The position numbers and the translations under genes were made by a program. A stretch of 64,000 nucleotides of DNA. Source: Costertonia aggregata (lineage in GTDB: Bacteria; Bacteroidota; Bacteroidia; Flavobacteriales; Flavobacteriaceae). The stretch lies in contig NZ_CP058595.1 in the NCBI RefSeq assembly GCF_013402795.1, forward strand, positions 2,644,001 through 2,708,000. The letters are read 5' to 3'. Numbering within the stretch: the first letter of the stretch is position 1; each line of letters begins with the position of its first letter. The notes under the pieces were generated by a model. It was given only the letters and a program-made list of their open reading frames with translations. It ran no database searches and had not been told where the DNA came from. This document shows, piece after piece, positions 43,009 through 53,305 of the stretch.

Positions 43009-43401
43009 ATGGCAAAAACGAGTGCTAAAACAACAAAAAAGCGTAAGGTTATTGTAGAGTCTGTGGGTGAAGCTCACATCACTGCATCTTTCAATAACAT
43101 CATTATTTCCTTGACCAATAAAAAGGGAGATGTTATTTCTTGGTCCTCTGCTGGAAAGCAAGGTTTTAGAGGGTCTAAGAAAAACACCCCCTATGCTGCC
43201 CAAGTAGCATCGGAAGATTGTGCAAAAATAGCGCATGAAGCTGGTCTTAGAAAAGTAAAGGTTTACGTAAAGGGGCCAGGTAACGGTAGGGAATCAGCAA
43301 TACGATCCTTACACAATTCTGGTATAGAGGTAACAGAAATTATTGACGTTACACCGTTACCGCACAATGGTTGTAGACCTCCAAAAAGAAGAAGAGTTTA
43401 A
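43009..43401 (+). CDS. rpsK: 30S ribosomal protein S11 (uS11)
   Basis: The start at 43009 ([13 protein letters not shown]) is chosen because the frame upstream lies within the inverted repeat and encodes no S11-like residues. The product is 130 residues, with [40 protein letters not shown] and [20 protein letters not shown] at the end. S11 lies on the platform of the 30S subunit near the mRNA exit. Confidence 0.97.
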   Translation: MAKTSAKTTKKRKVIVESVGEAHITASFNNIIISLTNKKGDVISWSSAGKQGFRGSKKNTPYAAQVASEDCAKIAHEAGLRKVKVYVKGPGNGRESAIRSLHNSGIEVTEIIDVTPLPHNGCRPPKRRRV

Positions 43402-43420
43402 TCAATTTAATAATTTTCAA

Positions 43421-43475
43421 GGGATTGTAGTTACGATTATCGAAGGATTAAGCCTTAATTCATAATCACAATCCC
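43421..43475 (+). promoter_or_regulatory. Three-tier hairpin leader of rpsD (candidate S4 autoregulatory RNA)
   Basis: GGGATTGT (43421-43428) pairs with ACAATCCC (43468-43475). Inside it GATTAT (43435-43440) pairs with ATAATC (43462-43467), with an AGTTAC bulge on the left only. AAGG (43443-43446) pairs with CCTT (43453-43456) at the tip. The RNA lies immediately before rpsD. In E. coli S4 represses this operon by binding a leader; this hairpin is a likely equivalent, by inference. Confidence 0.7.
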
Positions 43476-43488
43476 AAAACAAAAGAAG

Positions 43489-44094
43489 ATGGCAAGATAC
43501 ACAGGACCAAAATCAAAAATTGCACGTAAGTTCGGAGAAGCAATTTTTGGAGACGATAAGTCTTTCGAAAAGAAAAATTTTCCTCCAGGACAACACGGAA
43601 ACGCAAGACGTCGCGGAAAAAAATCCGAATATGCTATCCAATTAATGGAAAAGCAGAAAGCTAAATACACCTATGGCATTTTAGAACGTCAATTTAGAAA
43701 TATTTTTGCAAAAGCGAATAGAAGCAAGGGAGTTACCGGTGAGGTATTGCTTCAATTGTGCGAATCAAGATTGGATAACGTGGTTTACAGAATGGGCATT
43801 TCCCCAACAAGAAGCGGAGCCAGACAATTGGTTTCCCACAGACACATCACTGTCAACGGTGAGTTGGTAAACATACCTTCATATTCGTTAAAAGCCGGTG
43901 ACGTCGTAGGAGTTAGGGAGAAATCAAAATCTTTGCAGGCCATACAGGACGCCTTGGCGGCAAATAGTAGTGTTTACGAATGGATTACTTGGAACTCGGA
44001 AAAAAAGGAAGGTACTTTTGTCTCTGTTCCGGAAAGACTTCAGATTCCTGAAAATATCAAAGAACAATTAATAGTCGAGTTATACTCAAAATAA
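43489..44094 (+). CDS. rpsD: 30S ribosomal protein S4 (uS4)
   Basis: The 201-residue protein nucleates 30S assembly and takes part in fidelity. It begins [20 protein letters not shown], has [20 protein letters not shown], and the S4 RNA-binding domain [20 protein letters not shown] followed by [20 protein letters not shown]. The family-typical zinc cysteines are absent, as in many bacteria. A strong hairpin leader precedes it. Confidence 0.98.
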   Translation: MARYTGPKSKIARKFGEAIFGDDKSFEKKNFPPGQHGNARRRGKKSEYAIQLMEKQKAKYTYGILERQFRNIFAKANRSKGVTGEVLLQLCESRLDNVVYRMGISPTRSGARQLVSHRHITVNGELVNIPSYSLKAGDVVGVREKSKSLQAIQDALAANSSVYEWITWNSEKKEGTFVSVPERLQIPENIKEQLIVELYSK

Positions 44095-44112
44095 AACAAC
44101 ACTGATCCAATT

Positions 44113-45105
44113 ATGGCATTATTAAATTTTCAAAAACCAGATAAAGTTATAATGATTGATTCTTCAGATTTTGAAGGGAAATTTGAATTTCGCCCTTTAG
44201 AACCTGGTTATGGATTGACTGTCGGTAACGCACTTAGAAGAGTACTGCTTTCCGCTTTAGAAGGTTTTGCTATAACATCTGTTAGGATAGACCAAGTAGA
44301 ACACGAGTTTTCTGTTATACCCGGTGTCGTAGAAGATGTAACGGAAATTATTTTGAACTTAAAACAAGTTCGCTTTAAAAGGCAAATTGAGGATACAGAG
44401 GCCGAGGTCGTTTCCATTTCATTAAGTGGAAAGGATAAACTAACTGCTGGCGACTTTCAAAAATTTATTTCGGGATATCAAGTTTTAAATCCTGATTTGG
44501 TGATTTGTAATATGGATGCCAAGGTCAATATCAACATGGAAATCGTTATCGATAAAGGACGCGGGTACGTTCCGGCCGAAGAAAACAAAAAATCAAATGC
44601 GCCTTTAGGTACCATTGCGGTAGATTCTATTTTCACACCTATCAAAAACGTGAAATACAGTATCGAAAACTTCCGTGTAGAGCAAAAAACCGATTATGAG
44701 AAATTGGTTTTTGAAATCGTGTCCGATGGTTCTATACACCCAAAAGACGCCTTGACCGAAGCTGCCAAGGTTTTGATACATCACTTTATGCTATTCTCGG
44801 ATGAGCGTATCACTTTGGAAGCTGACGAAATTGCACAGACCGAAACATACGATGAAGAGTCACTTCACATGCGCCAATTGTTAAAGACCAAATTGGTTGA
44901 TATGGATTTGTCCGTTCGTGCCTTGAATTGTTTGAAAGCGGCTGAAGTCGATACTTTAGGCGATTTGGTCTCTTTCAATAAAAATGATTTGATGAAGTTC
45001 AGAAACTTTGGAAAAAAATCTTTGACAGAGTTGGAAGAGCTTGTAATCAACAAAGGTTTAAGCTTTGGAATGGATTTGTCAAAATATAAATTAGATAAAG
45101 ATTAG
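44113..45105 (+). CDS. rpoA: RNA polymerase alpha subunit
   Basis: The 330-residue subunit has the N-terminal assembly domain ([40 protein letters not shown]) and the C-terminal domain that contacts DNA and activators ([40 protein letters not shown]). It sits between rpsD and rplQ, as in other alpha operons. Confidence 0.98.
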   Translation: MALLNFQKPDKVIMIDSSDFEGKFEFRPLEPGYGLTVGNALRRVLLSALEGFAITSVRIDQVEHEFSVIPGVVEDVTEIILNLKQVRFKRQIEDTEAEVVSISLSGKDKLTAGDFQKFISGYQVLNPDLVICNMDAKVNINMEIVIDKGRGYVPAEENKKSNAPLGTIAVDSIFTPIKNVKYSIENFRVEQKTDYEKLVFEIVSDGSIHPKDALTEAAKVLIHHFMLFSDERITLEADEIAQTETYDEESLHMRQLLKTKLVDMDLSVRALNCLKAAEVDTLGDLVSFNKNDLMKFRNFGKKSLTELEELVINKGLSFGMDLSKYKLDKD

Positions 45106-45165
45106 AGTATTCATATTTTGCTCCTCGTTCAATCGGGTTTGGTAGCAAGATGATAAAACAAAAAC

Positions 45166-45681
45166 ATGAGACACGGTAAAAAAGTAAACCATTTAGGAAG
45201 AAAGACGGCACATAGAAAAGCCATGTTGGCCAATATGGCCTGTTCCCTGATAGAGCACAAGAGAATCAATACAACGGTTGCCAAAGCAAAAGCTTTAAAG
45301 CAATTTATTGAGCCATTGATCACAAAGTCCAAAGCAGAAAATAACCAGACTGTAGAAAAAGGTACGCACAATAGGCGTTTGGCTTTCAAAAACCTGAGGG
45401 ATAAATATGCTGTTACAGAACTTTTTAGTGTAGTGTCTGAAAAAGTGGCGGACAGGCCTGGGGGCTATACCAGAATTATCAAACTTGGAAATCGTTTAGG
45501 TGACAATGCCGACATGGCGATGATTGAGTTGGTAGATTTCAACGAACTTTACAATGCCGATAAGCCTAAGAAGAAAACTACAAGAAGAAGTAGAAGAGGC
45601 GGTGGAGCAAAAGCAGCTGCGCCAGTTGCTACGGAAGCCCAAACAGATACAGAAGCCAAAGCCGATGACTCTGAAGAATAA
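45166..45681 (+). CDS. rplQ: 50S ribosomal protein L17 (bL17) with C-terminal extension
   Basis: The 171-residue protein has the L17 core ([40 protein letters not shown], then [20 protein letters not shown]). After residue 130 it carries a low-complexity tail, [20 protein letters not shown] and then Glu/Asp-rich residues, which is common in Bacteroidota and not in E. coli. It is the last gene of the superoperon and is followed by a terminator. Confidence 0.97.
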   Translation: MRHGKKVNHLGRKTAHRKAMLANMACSLIEHKRINTTVAKAKALKQFIEPLITKSKAENNQTVEKGTHNRRLAFKNLRDKYAVTELFSVVSEKVADRPGGYTRIIKLGNRLGDNADMAMIELVDFNELYNADKPKKKTTRRSRRGGGAKAAAPVATEAQTDTEAKADDSEE

Positions 45682-45706
45682 AATGTCAATAAATATTGAT
45701 AATTAT

Positions 45707-45739
45707 AAAAGGATAAGCCTAAAAGCTTATCCTTTTTTT
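45707..45739 (+). terminator. Terminator of the ribosomal superoperon
   Basis: AAAAGGATAAGC and GCTTATCCTTTT form a 12-bp stem around a six-base loop and are followed by more Ts. It ends the long ribosomal transcript after rplQ. Confidence 0.9.
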
Positions 45740-45777
45740 ATGTTTTTTTGTGAATAGATTTAATAAGAAAGACACTT

Positions 45778-46905
45778 ATGAAGTATCAAACTAAAAAGAA
45801 AGCACTATTGTTGTTAGCGGATGGGACTATTTTTTACGGTAAGTCCGTAGGTAACAAAGAAGGTACTGCCTTTGGTGAGGTTTGTTTTAATACGGGAATG
45901 ACCGGTTATCAGGAAATTTTTACGGATCCCTCCTATTTTGGACAGTTAATGGTCACAACGAACGCCCATATTGGTAACTATGGTACAAATTCAGATGAAG
46001 TGGAATCGGATTCTACCAAAATATCGGGCCTTATCTGTAAAAACTTTAGTTATGAATATTCAAGGCCTATTGCTGACGCTAGTTTGGAGGAATTTTTGAA
46101 CCACAACCAACTCTTTGCAATTTCTGATGTTGATACCAGGGCATTGGTAAATTATATTCGGGATAATGGTGCGATGAATGCCGTTATTTCAACAGATGTT
46201 GACAACATTGAACAATTAAAACAAAAATTGGAAGAAGTTCCAAGTATGGAGGGGCTGGAGTTGGCTTCAAAAGTATCTACCAAAGAACCTTATTTTTTCG
46301 GTGATGAAAATGCTACCTACAAGATAGCCGCGTTGGATATTGGTGTGAAAAAGAACATTCTCAGAAATTTGGCCAAGCGCAACGCTTACATTAAAGTATT
46401 TCCGTACAATACCAATTTTGAAGAAATGTCGGCTTGGAATCCCGATGCCTACTTTATTTCAAATGGGCCGGGAGATCCAGAACCGTTAACTGAAGCAATA
46501 ACAACTGCTAAGGAAATCATAAAGACCAATAAACCTCTTTTTGGTATTTGTCTAGGACACCAAATCATTGCATTGGCTAACGGAGTGTCAACGTATAAAA
46601 TGCACAACGGGCATAGGGGTATCAATCATCCTATTTTGAATTTGTTAACGGGCAAGGGAGAGATAACCTCACAAAACCATGGTTTTGCCATCAATAGGGA
46701 AGAGACCGAATCAAACACCGATTTGGAAATTACGCATGTTCATTTAAACGATAATACAGTTGCAGGAATACGAATGAAGGGTAAAGACGTATTTTCAGTT
46801 CAATATCATCCTGAAGCTAGCCCCGGGCCACACGATGCGGATTATCTTTTTGATGATTTTTTCAAACTGATAGAGAAAACTGCAAGGCAAACGGCAGAAG
46901 TTTAA
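45778..46905 (+). CDS. carA: Carbamoyl-phosphate synthase small (glutaminase) subunit
   Basis: The 375-residue subunit supplies ammonia from glutamine for carbamoyl phosphate, the precursor of pyrimidines and arginine. The N-terminal domain (ALLLLADGTIFYGKSVGNKE, FNTGMTGYQEIFTDPSYFGQ) is followed by a class I glutamine amidotransferase with the nucleophile in FGICLGHQIIALANG and His/Glu in SVQYHPEASPGPHD. The large subunit carB is not adjacent. It stands alone after the ribosomal terminator. Confidence 0.97.
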   Translation: MKYQTKKKALLLLADGTIFYGKSVGNKEGTAFGEVCFNTGMTGYQEIFTDPSYFGQLMVTTNAHIGNYGTNSDEVESDSTKISGLICKNFSYEYSRPIADASLEEFLNHNQLFAISDVDTRALVNYIRDNGAMNAVISTDVDNIEQLKQKLEEVPSMEGLELASKVSTKEPYFFGDENATYKIAALDIGVKKNILRNLAKRNAYIKVFPYNTNFEEMSAWNPDAYFISNGPGDPEPLTEAITTAKEIIKTNKPLFGICLGHQIIALANGVSTYKMHNGHRGINHPILNLLTGKGEITSQNHGFAINREETESNTDLEITHVHLNDNTVAGIRMKGKDVFSVQYHPEASPGPHDADYLFDDFFKLIEKTARQTAEV

Positions 46906-46965
46906 ATAATCGTTATTTTATTGGGAAATACCATCAGTTCTCCTTTTACCGCAAAAAGGGTTTTG

Positions 46966-46973
46966 TATCTTTG
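46966..46973 (+). promoter_or_regulatory. -7 box upstream of eno
   Basis: TATCTTTG matches TAnnTTTG and lies 38 bases before the eno ATG. At the usual 19-bp distance upstream only a weak TTTT is found, so the -33 region is poor. It is the best promoter candidate in the gap. Confidence 0.55.
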
Positions 46974-46984
46974 CCATTCGTTAA

Positions 46985-48304
<1,320 letters not shown>

Positions 48305-48321
48305 AACGTTCAAAACCCACC

Positions 48322-48354
48322 AAAAGCCTTTTTATCGTCAAAAGGCTTTTTTTT
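48322..48354 (+). terminator. Terminator after eno
   Basis: AAAAGCCTTTT and AAAAGGCTTTT pair around an ATCGTC loop, extended outward by CACC/GGTG, and a run of Ts follows. Confidence 0.85.
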
Positions 48355-48383
48355 GGTGCAAACTTAAAATTTGATTACCTTTT
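48352..48383 (+). promoter_or_regulatory. Promoter candidate for the GT5 synthase gene
   Basis: TTTG at 48352-48355 and TACCTTTT at 48376-48383 are 20 bp apart, near the Bacteroidota consensus. The -33 element lies within the downstream edge of the eno terminator. The start codon is 29 bases past the -7 box. Confidence 0.6.
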
Positions 48384-48411
48384 TGAAATACATCAAGACC
48401 ATACTAATTAT

Positions 48412-49947
48412 ATGAATAACTTTCTTTTTGTTTCCGCAGAGAACGATGCCATTCCCGATTGCAAAGCAGGTGGTATGGGTGATGTTGTGAGAGATGTGCC
48501 AAGAGAAATATCCAAACGCGGAGACAAGGTACAAGTTGTAGTTCCATCCTATTCTAGATTACATCATAACGCAACCTTTAGGACCAATATAAATTTTCTG
48601 CTAAGAGGGCAGACGTATATAGCCGAGCTATATGAGGTAGCGCCAAAAAAGGAATTCAACAATGTAAGCCATTATGTAATACATCACCCTGAAATCGAAG
48701 AAGGCGGTATTGCCCATATTTATCACGATGACCCCGAAGAACCATTTTATACGGATTTTATCAAGTATATGATTTTTTGCACAGCAGTTGCAGAATCCAT
48801 TAAAATGGGCGCTTTTGGTCAATTGGACGTGGTGCACATGCACGATTGGCATTCAAGCGCATTGTTATTCCTAAAGGAATACCACCCAAGTTATAAAGAC
48901 TTGATTAAAATGCGCTATGTGTATAGCATTCATAATTTGGCCATTCAAGGCATTCGCCCTTTTTATGATAATTATGCATCGGTCGGGAACTGGTTTCCAG
49001 AAGTTCCTTTGGATTTTAAGGTATTGCAAGACCCAAGATACAAGGATTGTATAAATTTAATGGCCGTGGGTATACGTTTGGCAGATGCCGTACACACAGT
49101 TTCCCCATCATACAAAGAGGATGTTTTATTGCCCAGTGCCAGACCTGAGTTTGTTGGCGGGGAGAGCCTCGAAATTGATTTACAGCAAGCGGACAATGAA
49201 GGTAGGCTTTTTGGGATACTCAATGCTTCGAATTATGGTAACGTACGTGAGGCCGAAAAAGGACAGTTATATCGCAACACTGTAAAGGCTTTGTTTAGGT
49301 GGTTGCAAGATGAATCCAAAAAATACAAAGCCGATTTTCTGGCACACACCGGGGAAAAAATAATGGAGTTCGTGGGAAATAGGCCAAAATTCATAGTCTC
49401 AAGTGTAGCACGCTTGACCGAGCAAAAGTTTTATTTTTTTAAACGCTCGCCAGAAGCATTTGAAAAAATACTGGAACGCCTAAGAAAAATTGATGGTATC
49501 TTTATATTGTTAGGTACTGGGGACCCAGATTATGAAGATTTTTTTAGGGAAATGAGCTACAAGCATAAAAACTTTGTTTTCACGAATGGCCAATCCGAAG
49601 ATTTGATAGATTCTATGTATTTGGAAACAAATCTATACTTTATGCCCAGTCTGTTTGAACCTTGTGGCATAAGTCAAATGCTCGCAATGCGAAATGGTAA
49701 TCCTTGTTTGGTGCATCACACTGGAGGGCTAAAGGATACAGTAGAACCGATGAAAACGGGTTTTGCCTTTGACGGTAAAACATATGACATCAAAATTAAG
49801 AATATGATCAAGAGTTTTGACGAAGCTCTAAAGGTCTGGGAGAATGATAAACCCAAATGGAAACGCATACAGAACAATGCAAAAAAAATGCGATTTACAT
49901 GGGATAAATCTGTTGATGAATACTACAGGTCACTTTATTTACTCTAG
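48412..49947 (+). CDS. Glycogen/starch synthase-type glycosyltransferase (GT5)
   Basis: The 511-residue GT5-family enzyme should transfer glucose from ADP- or UDP-glucose to a growing alpha-1,4-glucan. The N-terminal substrate loop reads CKAGGMGDVVRDVPREISKR, the KxGG motif of the family. MHDWHSSALLFL and YSIHNLAIQGIRPFY are typical. The C-terminal half has SSVARLTEQK, then FILLGTGDPDYEDFF and PSLFEPCGISQMLAMRNGNP, with the catalytic Glu and Cys. It is somewhat longer than E. coli GlgA, and the C-terminal loop is diverged, so glycogen synthase versus another glucan synthase is not settled. No other glycogen genes are adjacent. Confidence 0.85.
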   Translation: MNNFLFVSAENDAIPDCKAGGMGDVVRDVPREISKRGDKVQVVVPSYSRLHHNATFRTNINFLLRGQTYIAELYEVAPKKEFNNVSHYVIHHPEIEEGGIAHIYHDDPEEPFYTDFIKYMIFCTAVAESIKMGAFGQLDVVHMHDWHSSALLFLKEYHPSYKDLIKMRYVYSIHNLAIQGIRPFYDNYASVGNWFPEVPLDFKVLQDPRYKDCINLMAVGIRLADAVHTVSPSYKEDVLLPSARPEFVGGESLEIDLQQADNEGRLFGILNASNYGNVREAEKGQLYRNTVKALFRWLQDESKKYKADFLAHTGEKIMEFVGNRPKFIVSSVARLTEQKFYFFKRSPEAFEKILERLRKIDGIFILLGTGDPDYEDFFREMSYKHKNFVFTNGQSEDLIDSMYLETNLYFMPSLFEPCGISQMLAMRNGNPCLVHHTGGLKDTVEPMKTGFAFDGKTYDIKIKNMIKSFDEALKVWENDKPKWKRIQNNAKKMRFTWDKSVDEYYRSLYLL

Positions 49948-50062
49948 AACTGGGCACCCTCTCTACACCTTGTTAATATTTGCCTAAAGACAGTTGTTAA
50001 ATTGTTAAAACAACACGTTTTTCTTAAATTTACCTTTCACAATTTAATACATAATACTATAT

Positions 50063-51349
50063 ATGTCAGATAAAGCTACTCTAGAATATAATGGTCAAAA
50101 ATATGAGTTTCCCATAGTGAAGGGAACCGAAGATGAACTGGGCATTGATATCAAAACATTACGCTCCGCAACTGGAGGTATGATCACTTTAGATCCGGGG
50201 TATAAAAATACAGGAGCCTGTGAAAGTGCCATTACTTTTTTGGACGGTGAGAAAGGAATTTTGCGATATCGGGGATATTCTATTGAGGAATTGGCCGAAA
50301 AGGCCGATTTTTTAGAGGTAGCTTATTTGTTGATTTTTGGTGAATTGCCAAATAAGGAACAATTGGAGGCATTTCATGTAGATATCAAAAACGAGTCGCA
50401 TGTTGATGAGGAAATGAAGAAGATATTGGATGCGTTTCCAAAATCGGCCCATCCTATGGGCGTACTTTCTTCCTTAACGAGTGCACTTATTGCATTCAAT
50501 CCCATCTCGGTAAACGTTACTTCAAAAGATGAAATGTACGGGGCCATTGTTCGTATTATGGCAAAGTTCCCGGTTTTGGTGGCTTGGACTTTGCGTAAGA
50601 AAAAAGGCCTGCCTTTGGATTATGGCGATGATGAGTTAGGGTATGTTGAAAATATCCATAAGATGATGTTCAAAAGGCCTTCCCAAGAATACAAGAGAAA
50701 TAAGATTGTTATTGATGCGTTGGATCAATTATTGATTCTTCATGCAGATCACGAACAAAACTGCTCTACTTCTACGGTAAGAATAGTAGGGTCTTCACAT
50801 GCGGGATTATTTGCATCGCTCTCTGCGGGTATTTCAGCTCTCTGGGGCCCATTGCACGGTGGTGCCAATCAAGCCGTATTGGAAATGTTGGAAGCTATCG
50901 AAGCCGATGGTGGCGACACTAAAAAATATATGGCAAAAGCCAAGGACAAAAACGATCCATTTAGATTAATGGGCTTTGGGCACAGAGTGTACAAAAACTT
51001 TGACCCAAGGGCCAAAATCATAAAGAAGGCCGCTGAGGAAGTATTGGGAGATTTGGGAATAGAAGATCCTATTTTGGAAATAGCCAAAGGTCTTGCCAAA
51101 GAGGCTTTGGAAGACGAATATTTCGTGAAGCGAAAGCTATACCCCAATGTTGATTTTTACTCGGGCATCATATACAGGGCTTTGGGCATACCGACTGAAA
51201 TGTTTACGGTAATGTTCGCCTTGGGAAGATTACCGGGCTGGATTGCCCAATGGAGGGAAATGAGACTTCGCAGTGAGCCTATAGGAAGGCCAAGACAAAT
51301 ATATATAGGTGAAAACCAACGCCCCTTTGTCGAAGTTGACAAAAGGTAG
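50063..51349 (+). CDS. gltA: Citrate synthase, type II
   Basis: The 428-residue enzyme condenses acetyl-CoA with oxaloacetate in the TCA cycle. An N-terminal extension of the Gram-negative type (ATLEYNGQKYEFPIVKGTED) precedes the core. Active-site histidines lie in WGPLHGGANQAVLEMLEAIE and MGFGHRVYKNFDPRAKIIKK, and the Asp in the YPNVDFYSGIIYRALGIP segment. It ends with the arginine-containing LPGWIAQWREMRLRSEPIGR. Length fits hexameric, NADH-regulated relatives, but regulation was not tested. Confidence 0.98.
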   Translation: MSDKATLEYNGQKYEFPIVKGTEDELGIDIKTLRSATGGMITLDPGYKNTGACESAITFLDGEKGILRYRGYSIEELAEKADFLEVAYLLIFGELPNKEQLEAFHVDIKNESHVDEEMKKILDAFPKSAHPMGVLSSLTSALIAFNPISVNVTSKDEMYGAIVRIMAKFPVLVAWTLRKKKGLPLDYGDDELGYVENIHKMMFKRPSQEYKRNKIVIDALDQLLILHADHEQNCSTSTVRIVGSSHAGLFASLSAGISALWGPLHGGANQAVLEMLEAIEADGGDTKKYMAKAKDKNDPFRLMGFGHRVYKNFDPRAKIIKKAAEEVLGDLGIEDPILEIAKGLAKEALEDEYFVKRKLYPNVDFYSGIIYRALGIPTEMFTVMFALGRLPGWIAQWREMRLRSEPIGRPRQIYIGENQRPFVEVDKR

Positions 51350-51373
51350 ATTGCTACCTATAAAAACAATTGG

Positions 51374-51403
51374 AGCCCTTTTCTTTTTAAAAGGGCTTTT
51401 TTT
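51374..51403 (+). terminator. Terminator after gltA
   Basis: AGCCCTTTT and AAAAGGGCT form a 9-bp stem with a CTTTTT loop, followed by a T tract ending at 51403. The next gene's predicted promoter region begins immediately after it. Confidence 0.88.
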
Positions 51404-51440
51404 ATGCTAAAAATGAATTTTACCTTTATTGAAAAATACA

Positions 51441-52352
51441 ATGTTACATCTTAACATCAATGATGAGATCTCACCCTTAAAAGTAGTGGTGTTGGGTACG
51501 GCAAAGAGTTGTGGCCCGACCCCAAAGCCCGAAGATGCTTATGATCCTAAGTCTTTGGAGCACATATTGGCCGGGACTTACCCAAATGAAGATGATATGG
51601 TCGATGAAATGGAAGCTTTTGCTTCCGTTTTTGAACAGTATAATGTAAAGGTATACCGACCGGAAGTACTAAAGGATTGTAATCAAATTTTTTCCCGAGA
51701 TATCGCTTTCGTCATAGAAAACAAATTGATAATAGCCAATATACTCCCGGATAGGGAGAAAGAGGTTGAGGCTATCTTACATGTACTGGATAAGATAGAA
51801 GAGGAAAACATACTACATCCGCCAGAAAAAGTACATGTGGAAGGTGGTGATGTAATGCCTTGGAACGACTATGTTTTTGTAGGGACCTATACCGCCGAAG
51901 ACTATGCCGAACATATAACGGCTAGGACCAATATACATGCCGTACAGTATTTAAAAGAGCAGTTTCCACATAAAAACATAAAGTCTTTTGAATTGCGAAA
52001 ATCAGTCAATGCGCGAGAGAATGCCCTGCACCTGGACTGTTGTTTTCAGCCTTTGGGCAAAGGCAAGGCCATTCTTCATAAAAATGGCTTTTTAGTTGAG
52101 GAAGAATATCAATGGCTGGTCAATTTTTTTGGGCGGGAAAACATTTTTGAAATCACCGCGGATGAAATGTATCAAATGTTCAGCAATGTTTTTTCAATAT
52201 CGCCAGAAGTAGTGGTTTCTGAAAAGAACTTTACAAGGTTGAACAATTGGTTAAGAGAACAGGGGTTTGTTGTTGAGGAAATTCCCTATTCGGAAATATC
52301 AAAACAAGAAGGACTTTTACGCTGCAGTACCCTACCCTTAATAAGAACATAA
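51441..52352 (+). CDS. Dimethylarginine-dimethylaminohydrolase-like amidinohydrolase
   Basis: The start at 51441 (MLHLNINDE) is preferred to the TTG at 51429, giving 303 residues. The protein belongs to the guanidine-modifying superfamily: NQIFSRDIAFVIENKLIIAN, PEKVHVEGGDVMPWNDYVFV, the catalytic His in ENALHLDCCFQPLGKGKAIL, and a C-terminal nucleophile in LLRCSTLPLIR. Relatives hydrolyse methylated arginine or transfer amidino groups; DDAH-like is a family-level call and the substrate is not certain. It forms a tandem pair with a CtlX-like gene (2-bp gap). A weak TACCTTTA box lies at 51421. Confidence 0.8.
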   Translation: MLHLNINDEISPLKVVVLGTAKSCGPTPKPEDAYDPKSLEHILAGTYPNEDDMVDEMEAFASVFEQYNVKVYRPEVLKDCNQIFSRDIAFVIENKLIIANILPDREKEVEAILHVLDKIEEENILHPPEKVHVEGGDVMPWNDYVFVGTYTAEDYAEHITARTNIHAVQYLKEQFPHKNIKSFELRKSVNARENALHLDCCFQPLGKGKAILHKNGFLVEEEYQWLVNFFGRENIFEITADEMYQMFSNVFSISPEVVVSEKNFTRLNNWLREQGFVVEEIPYSEISKQEGLLRCSTLPLIRT

Positions 52353-52353
52353 A

Positions 52354-53289
52354 ATGAAGATGCAGATTACCAATACCATATTGATGATTCGTCCCGTGCG
52401 TTTTCGTATGAACGAGCAGACTTCTGTAAATAATTACTTTATGGAAGATATTGATATAAAGAACAATACCATTAATGAAAAGGCTCAGTTCGAGTTTGAT
52501 ACTTTTGTTTCTGTTCTCAAAGGTAAAGGGGTGAATGTCATTGTGGTGAACGATACACAAGAACCTGACACACCGGATAGCATATTTCCCAATAATTGGG
52601 TTTCATTTCATAGTGATGGTACGGTAGGTCTTTACCCTATGTTTGCGGAAAATCGCAGAAGCGAGCGTCGGGAAGATATTTTGGACATTTTGGAAAAAGA
52701 AGGTTTTGTCATAAAATCGGTGATGGATTATACTTCTGCCGAAGCCGAAAATCTATTTTTGGAAGGTACAGGGAGCATATTGATGGATAGGGTAAACCAA
52801 AAAGCTTACTGTGCCCTATCGGATAGGGCTAACGAAGCCTTGTTCATTGAATTTTGTGAGGATTTTGATTGCTTTCCGGTCATTTTCACGGCTAATCAAT
52901 CTGTAGATGGTAAACGTCTGCCGATCTACCATACCAATGTAATGATGGCGTTAGGTGAAAATTTCTCCATCATTTGTTTGGATACCATTGATGACAAAAA
53001 AGAACGAAAAAATGTGGTGGACCATTTAAAAAGGGACGGTAAGGAAATCATCAAGATCACCGAAGAGCAAATGCACAGGTTTGCTGGCAATATGCTCCAA
53101 GTATTAGGGGCTGAAAACAAAAGATATTTGGTCATGAGTTCCGCAGCTTTTCATAGTTTGGAACCCGATCAAATAAAGGCCATTGAAAATCATTGTGAAA
53201 TTCTACACAGCTCTTTGGATACTATTGAAACTTGTGGTGGTGGAAGCGCACGCTGCATGATGGCAGAAGTGTTTTTACCAAAAAAATAA
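52354..53289 (+). CDS. CtlX-like guanidine-modifying enzyme (citrulline hydrolase family)
   Basis: The 311-residue protein has the amidinotransferase-fold motifs SIFPNNWVSFHSDGTVGLYP, MFAENRRSERREDILDILEK and LEGTGSILMDRVNQKAYCAL, and ends with a nucleophile segment ETCGGGSARCMMAEVFLPKK. These fit the group named citrulline utilisation hydrolase CtlX in databases, which hydrolyses citrulline to ornithine. The call rests on remembered motif pattern, and arginine deiminase-like or amidinotransferase activity is the alternative. It overlaps functionally with the DDAH-like gene just upstream, suggesting a short arginine/citrulline catabolic unit. It is convergent with the aldehyde dehydrogenase gene (16-bp gap). 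Confidence 0.78.
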   Translation: MKMQITNTILMIRPVRFRMNEQTSVNNYFMEDIDIKNNTINEKAQFEFDTFVSVLKGKGVNVIVVNDTQEPDTPDSIFPNNWVSFHSDGTVGLYPMFAENRRSERREDILDILEKEGFVIKSVMDYTSAEAENLFLEGTGSILMDRVNQKAYCALSDRANEALFIEFCEDFDCFPVIFTANQSVDGKRLPIYHTNVMMALGENFSIICLDTIDDKKERKNVVDHLKRDGKEIIKITEEQMHRFAGNMLQVLGAENKRYLVMSSAAFHSLEPDQIKAIENHCEILHSSLDTIETCGGGSARCMMAEVFLPKK

Positions 53290-53305
53290 AGATTGGGAAA
53301 TTTGA

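Noticed and set aside
50031-50038. TACCTTTC as a gltA promoter box
   Set aside because: The last base differs from consensus and no TTG lies at the right distance upstream.
53290-53305. Possible terminator between the CtlX-like and aldehyde dehydrogenase genes
   Set aside because: The gap is only 16 bases and holds no hairpin.
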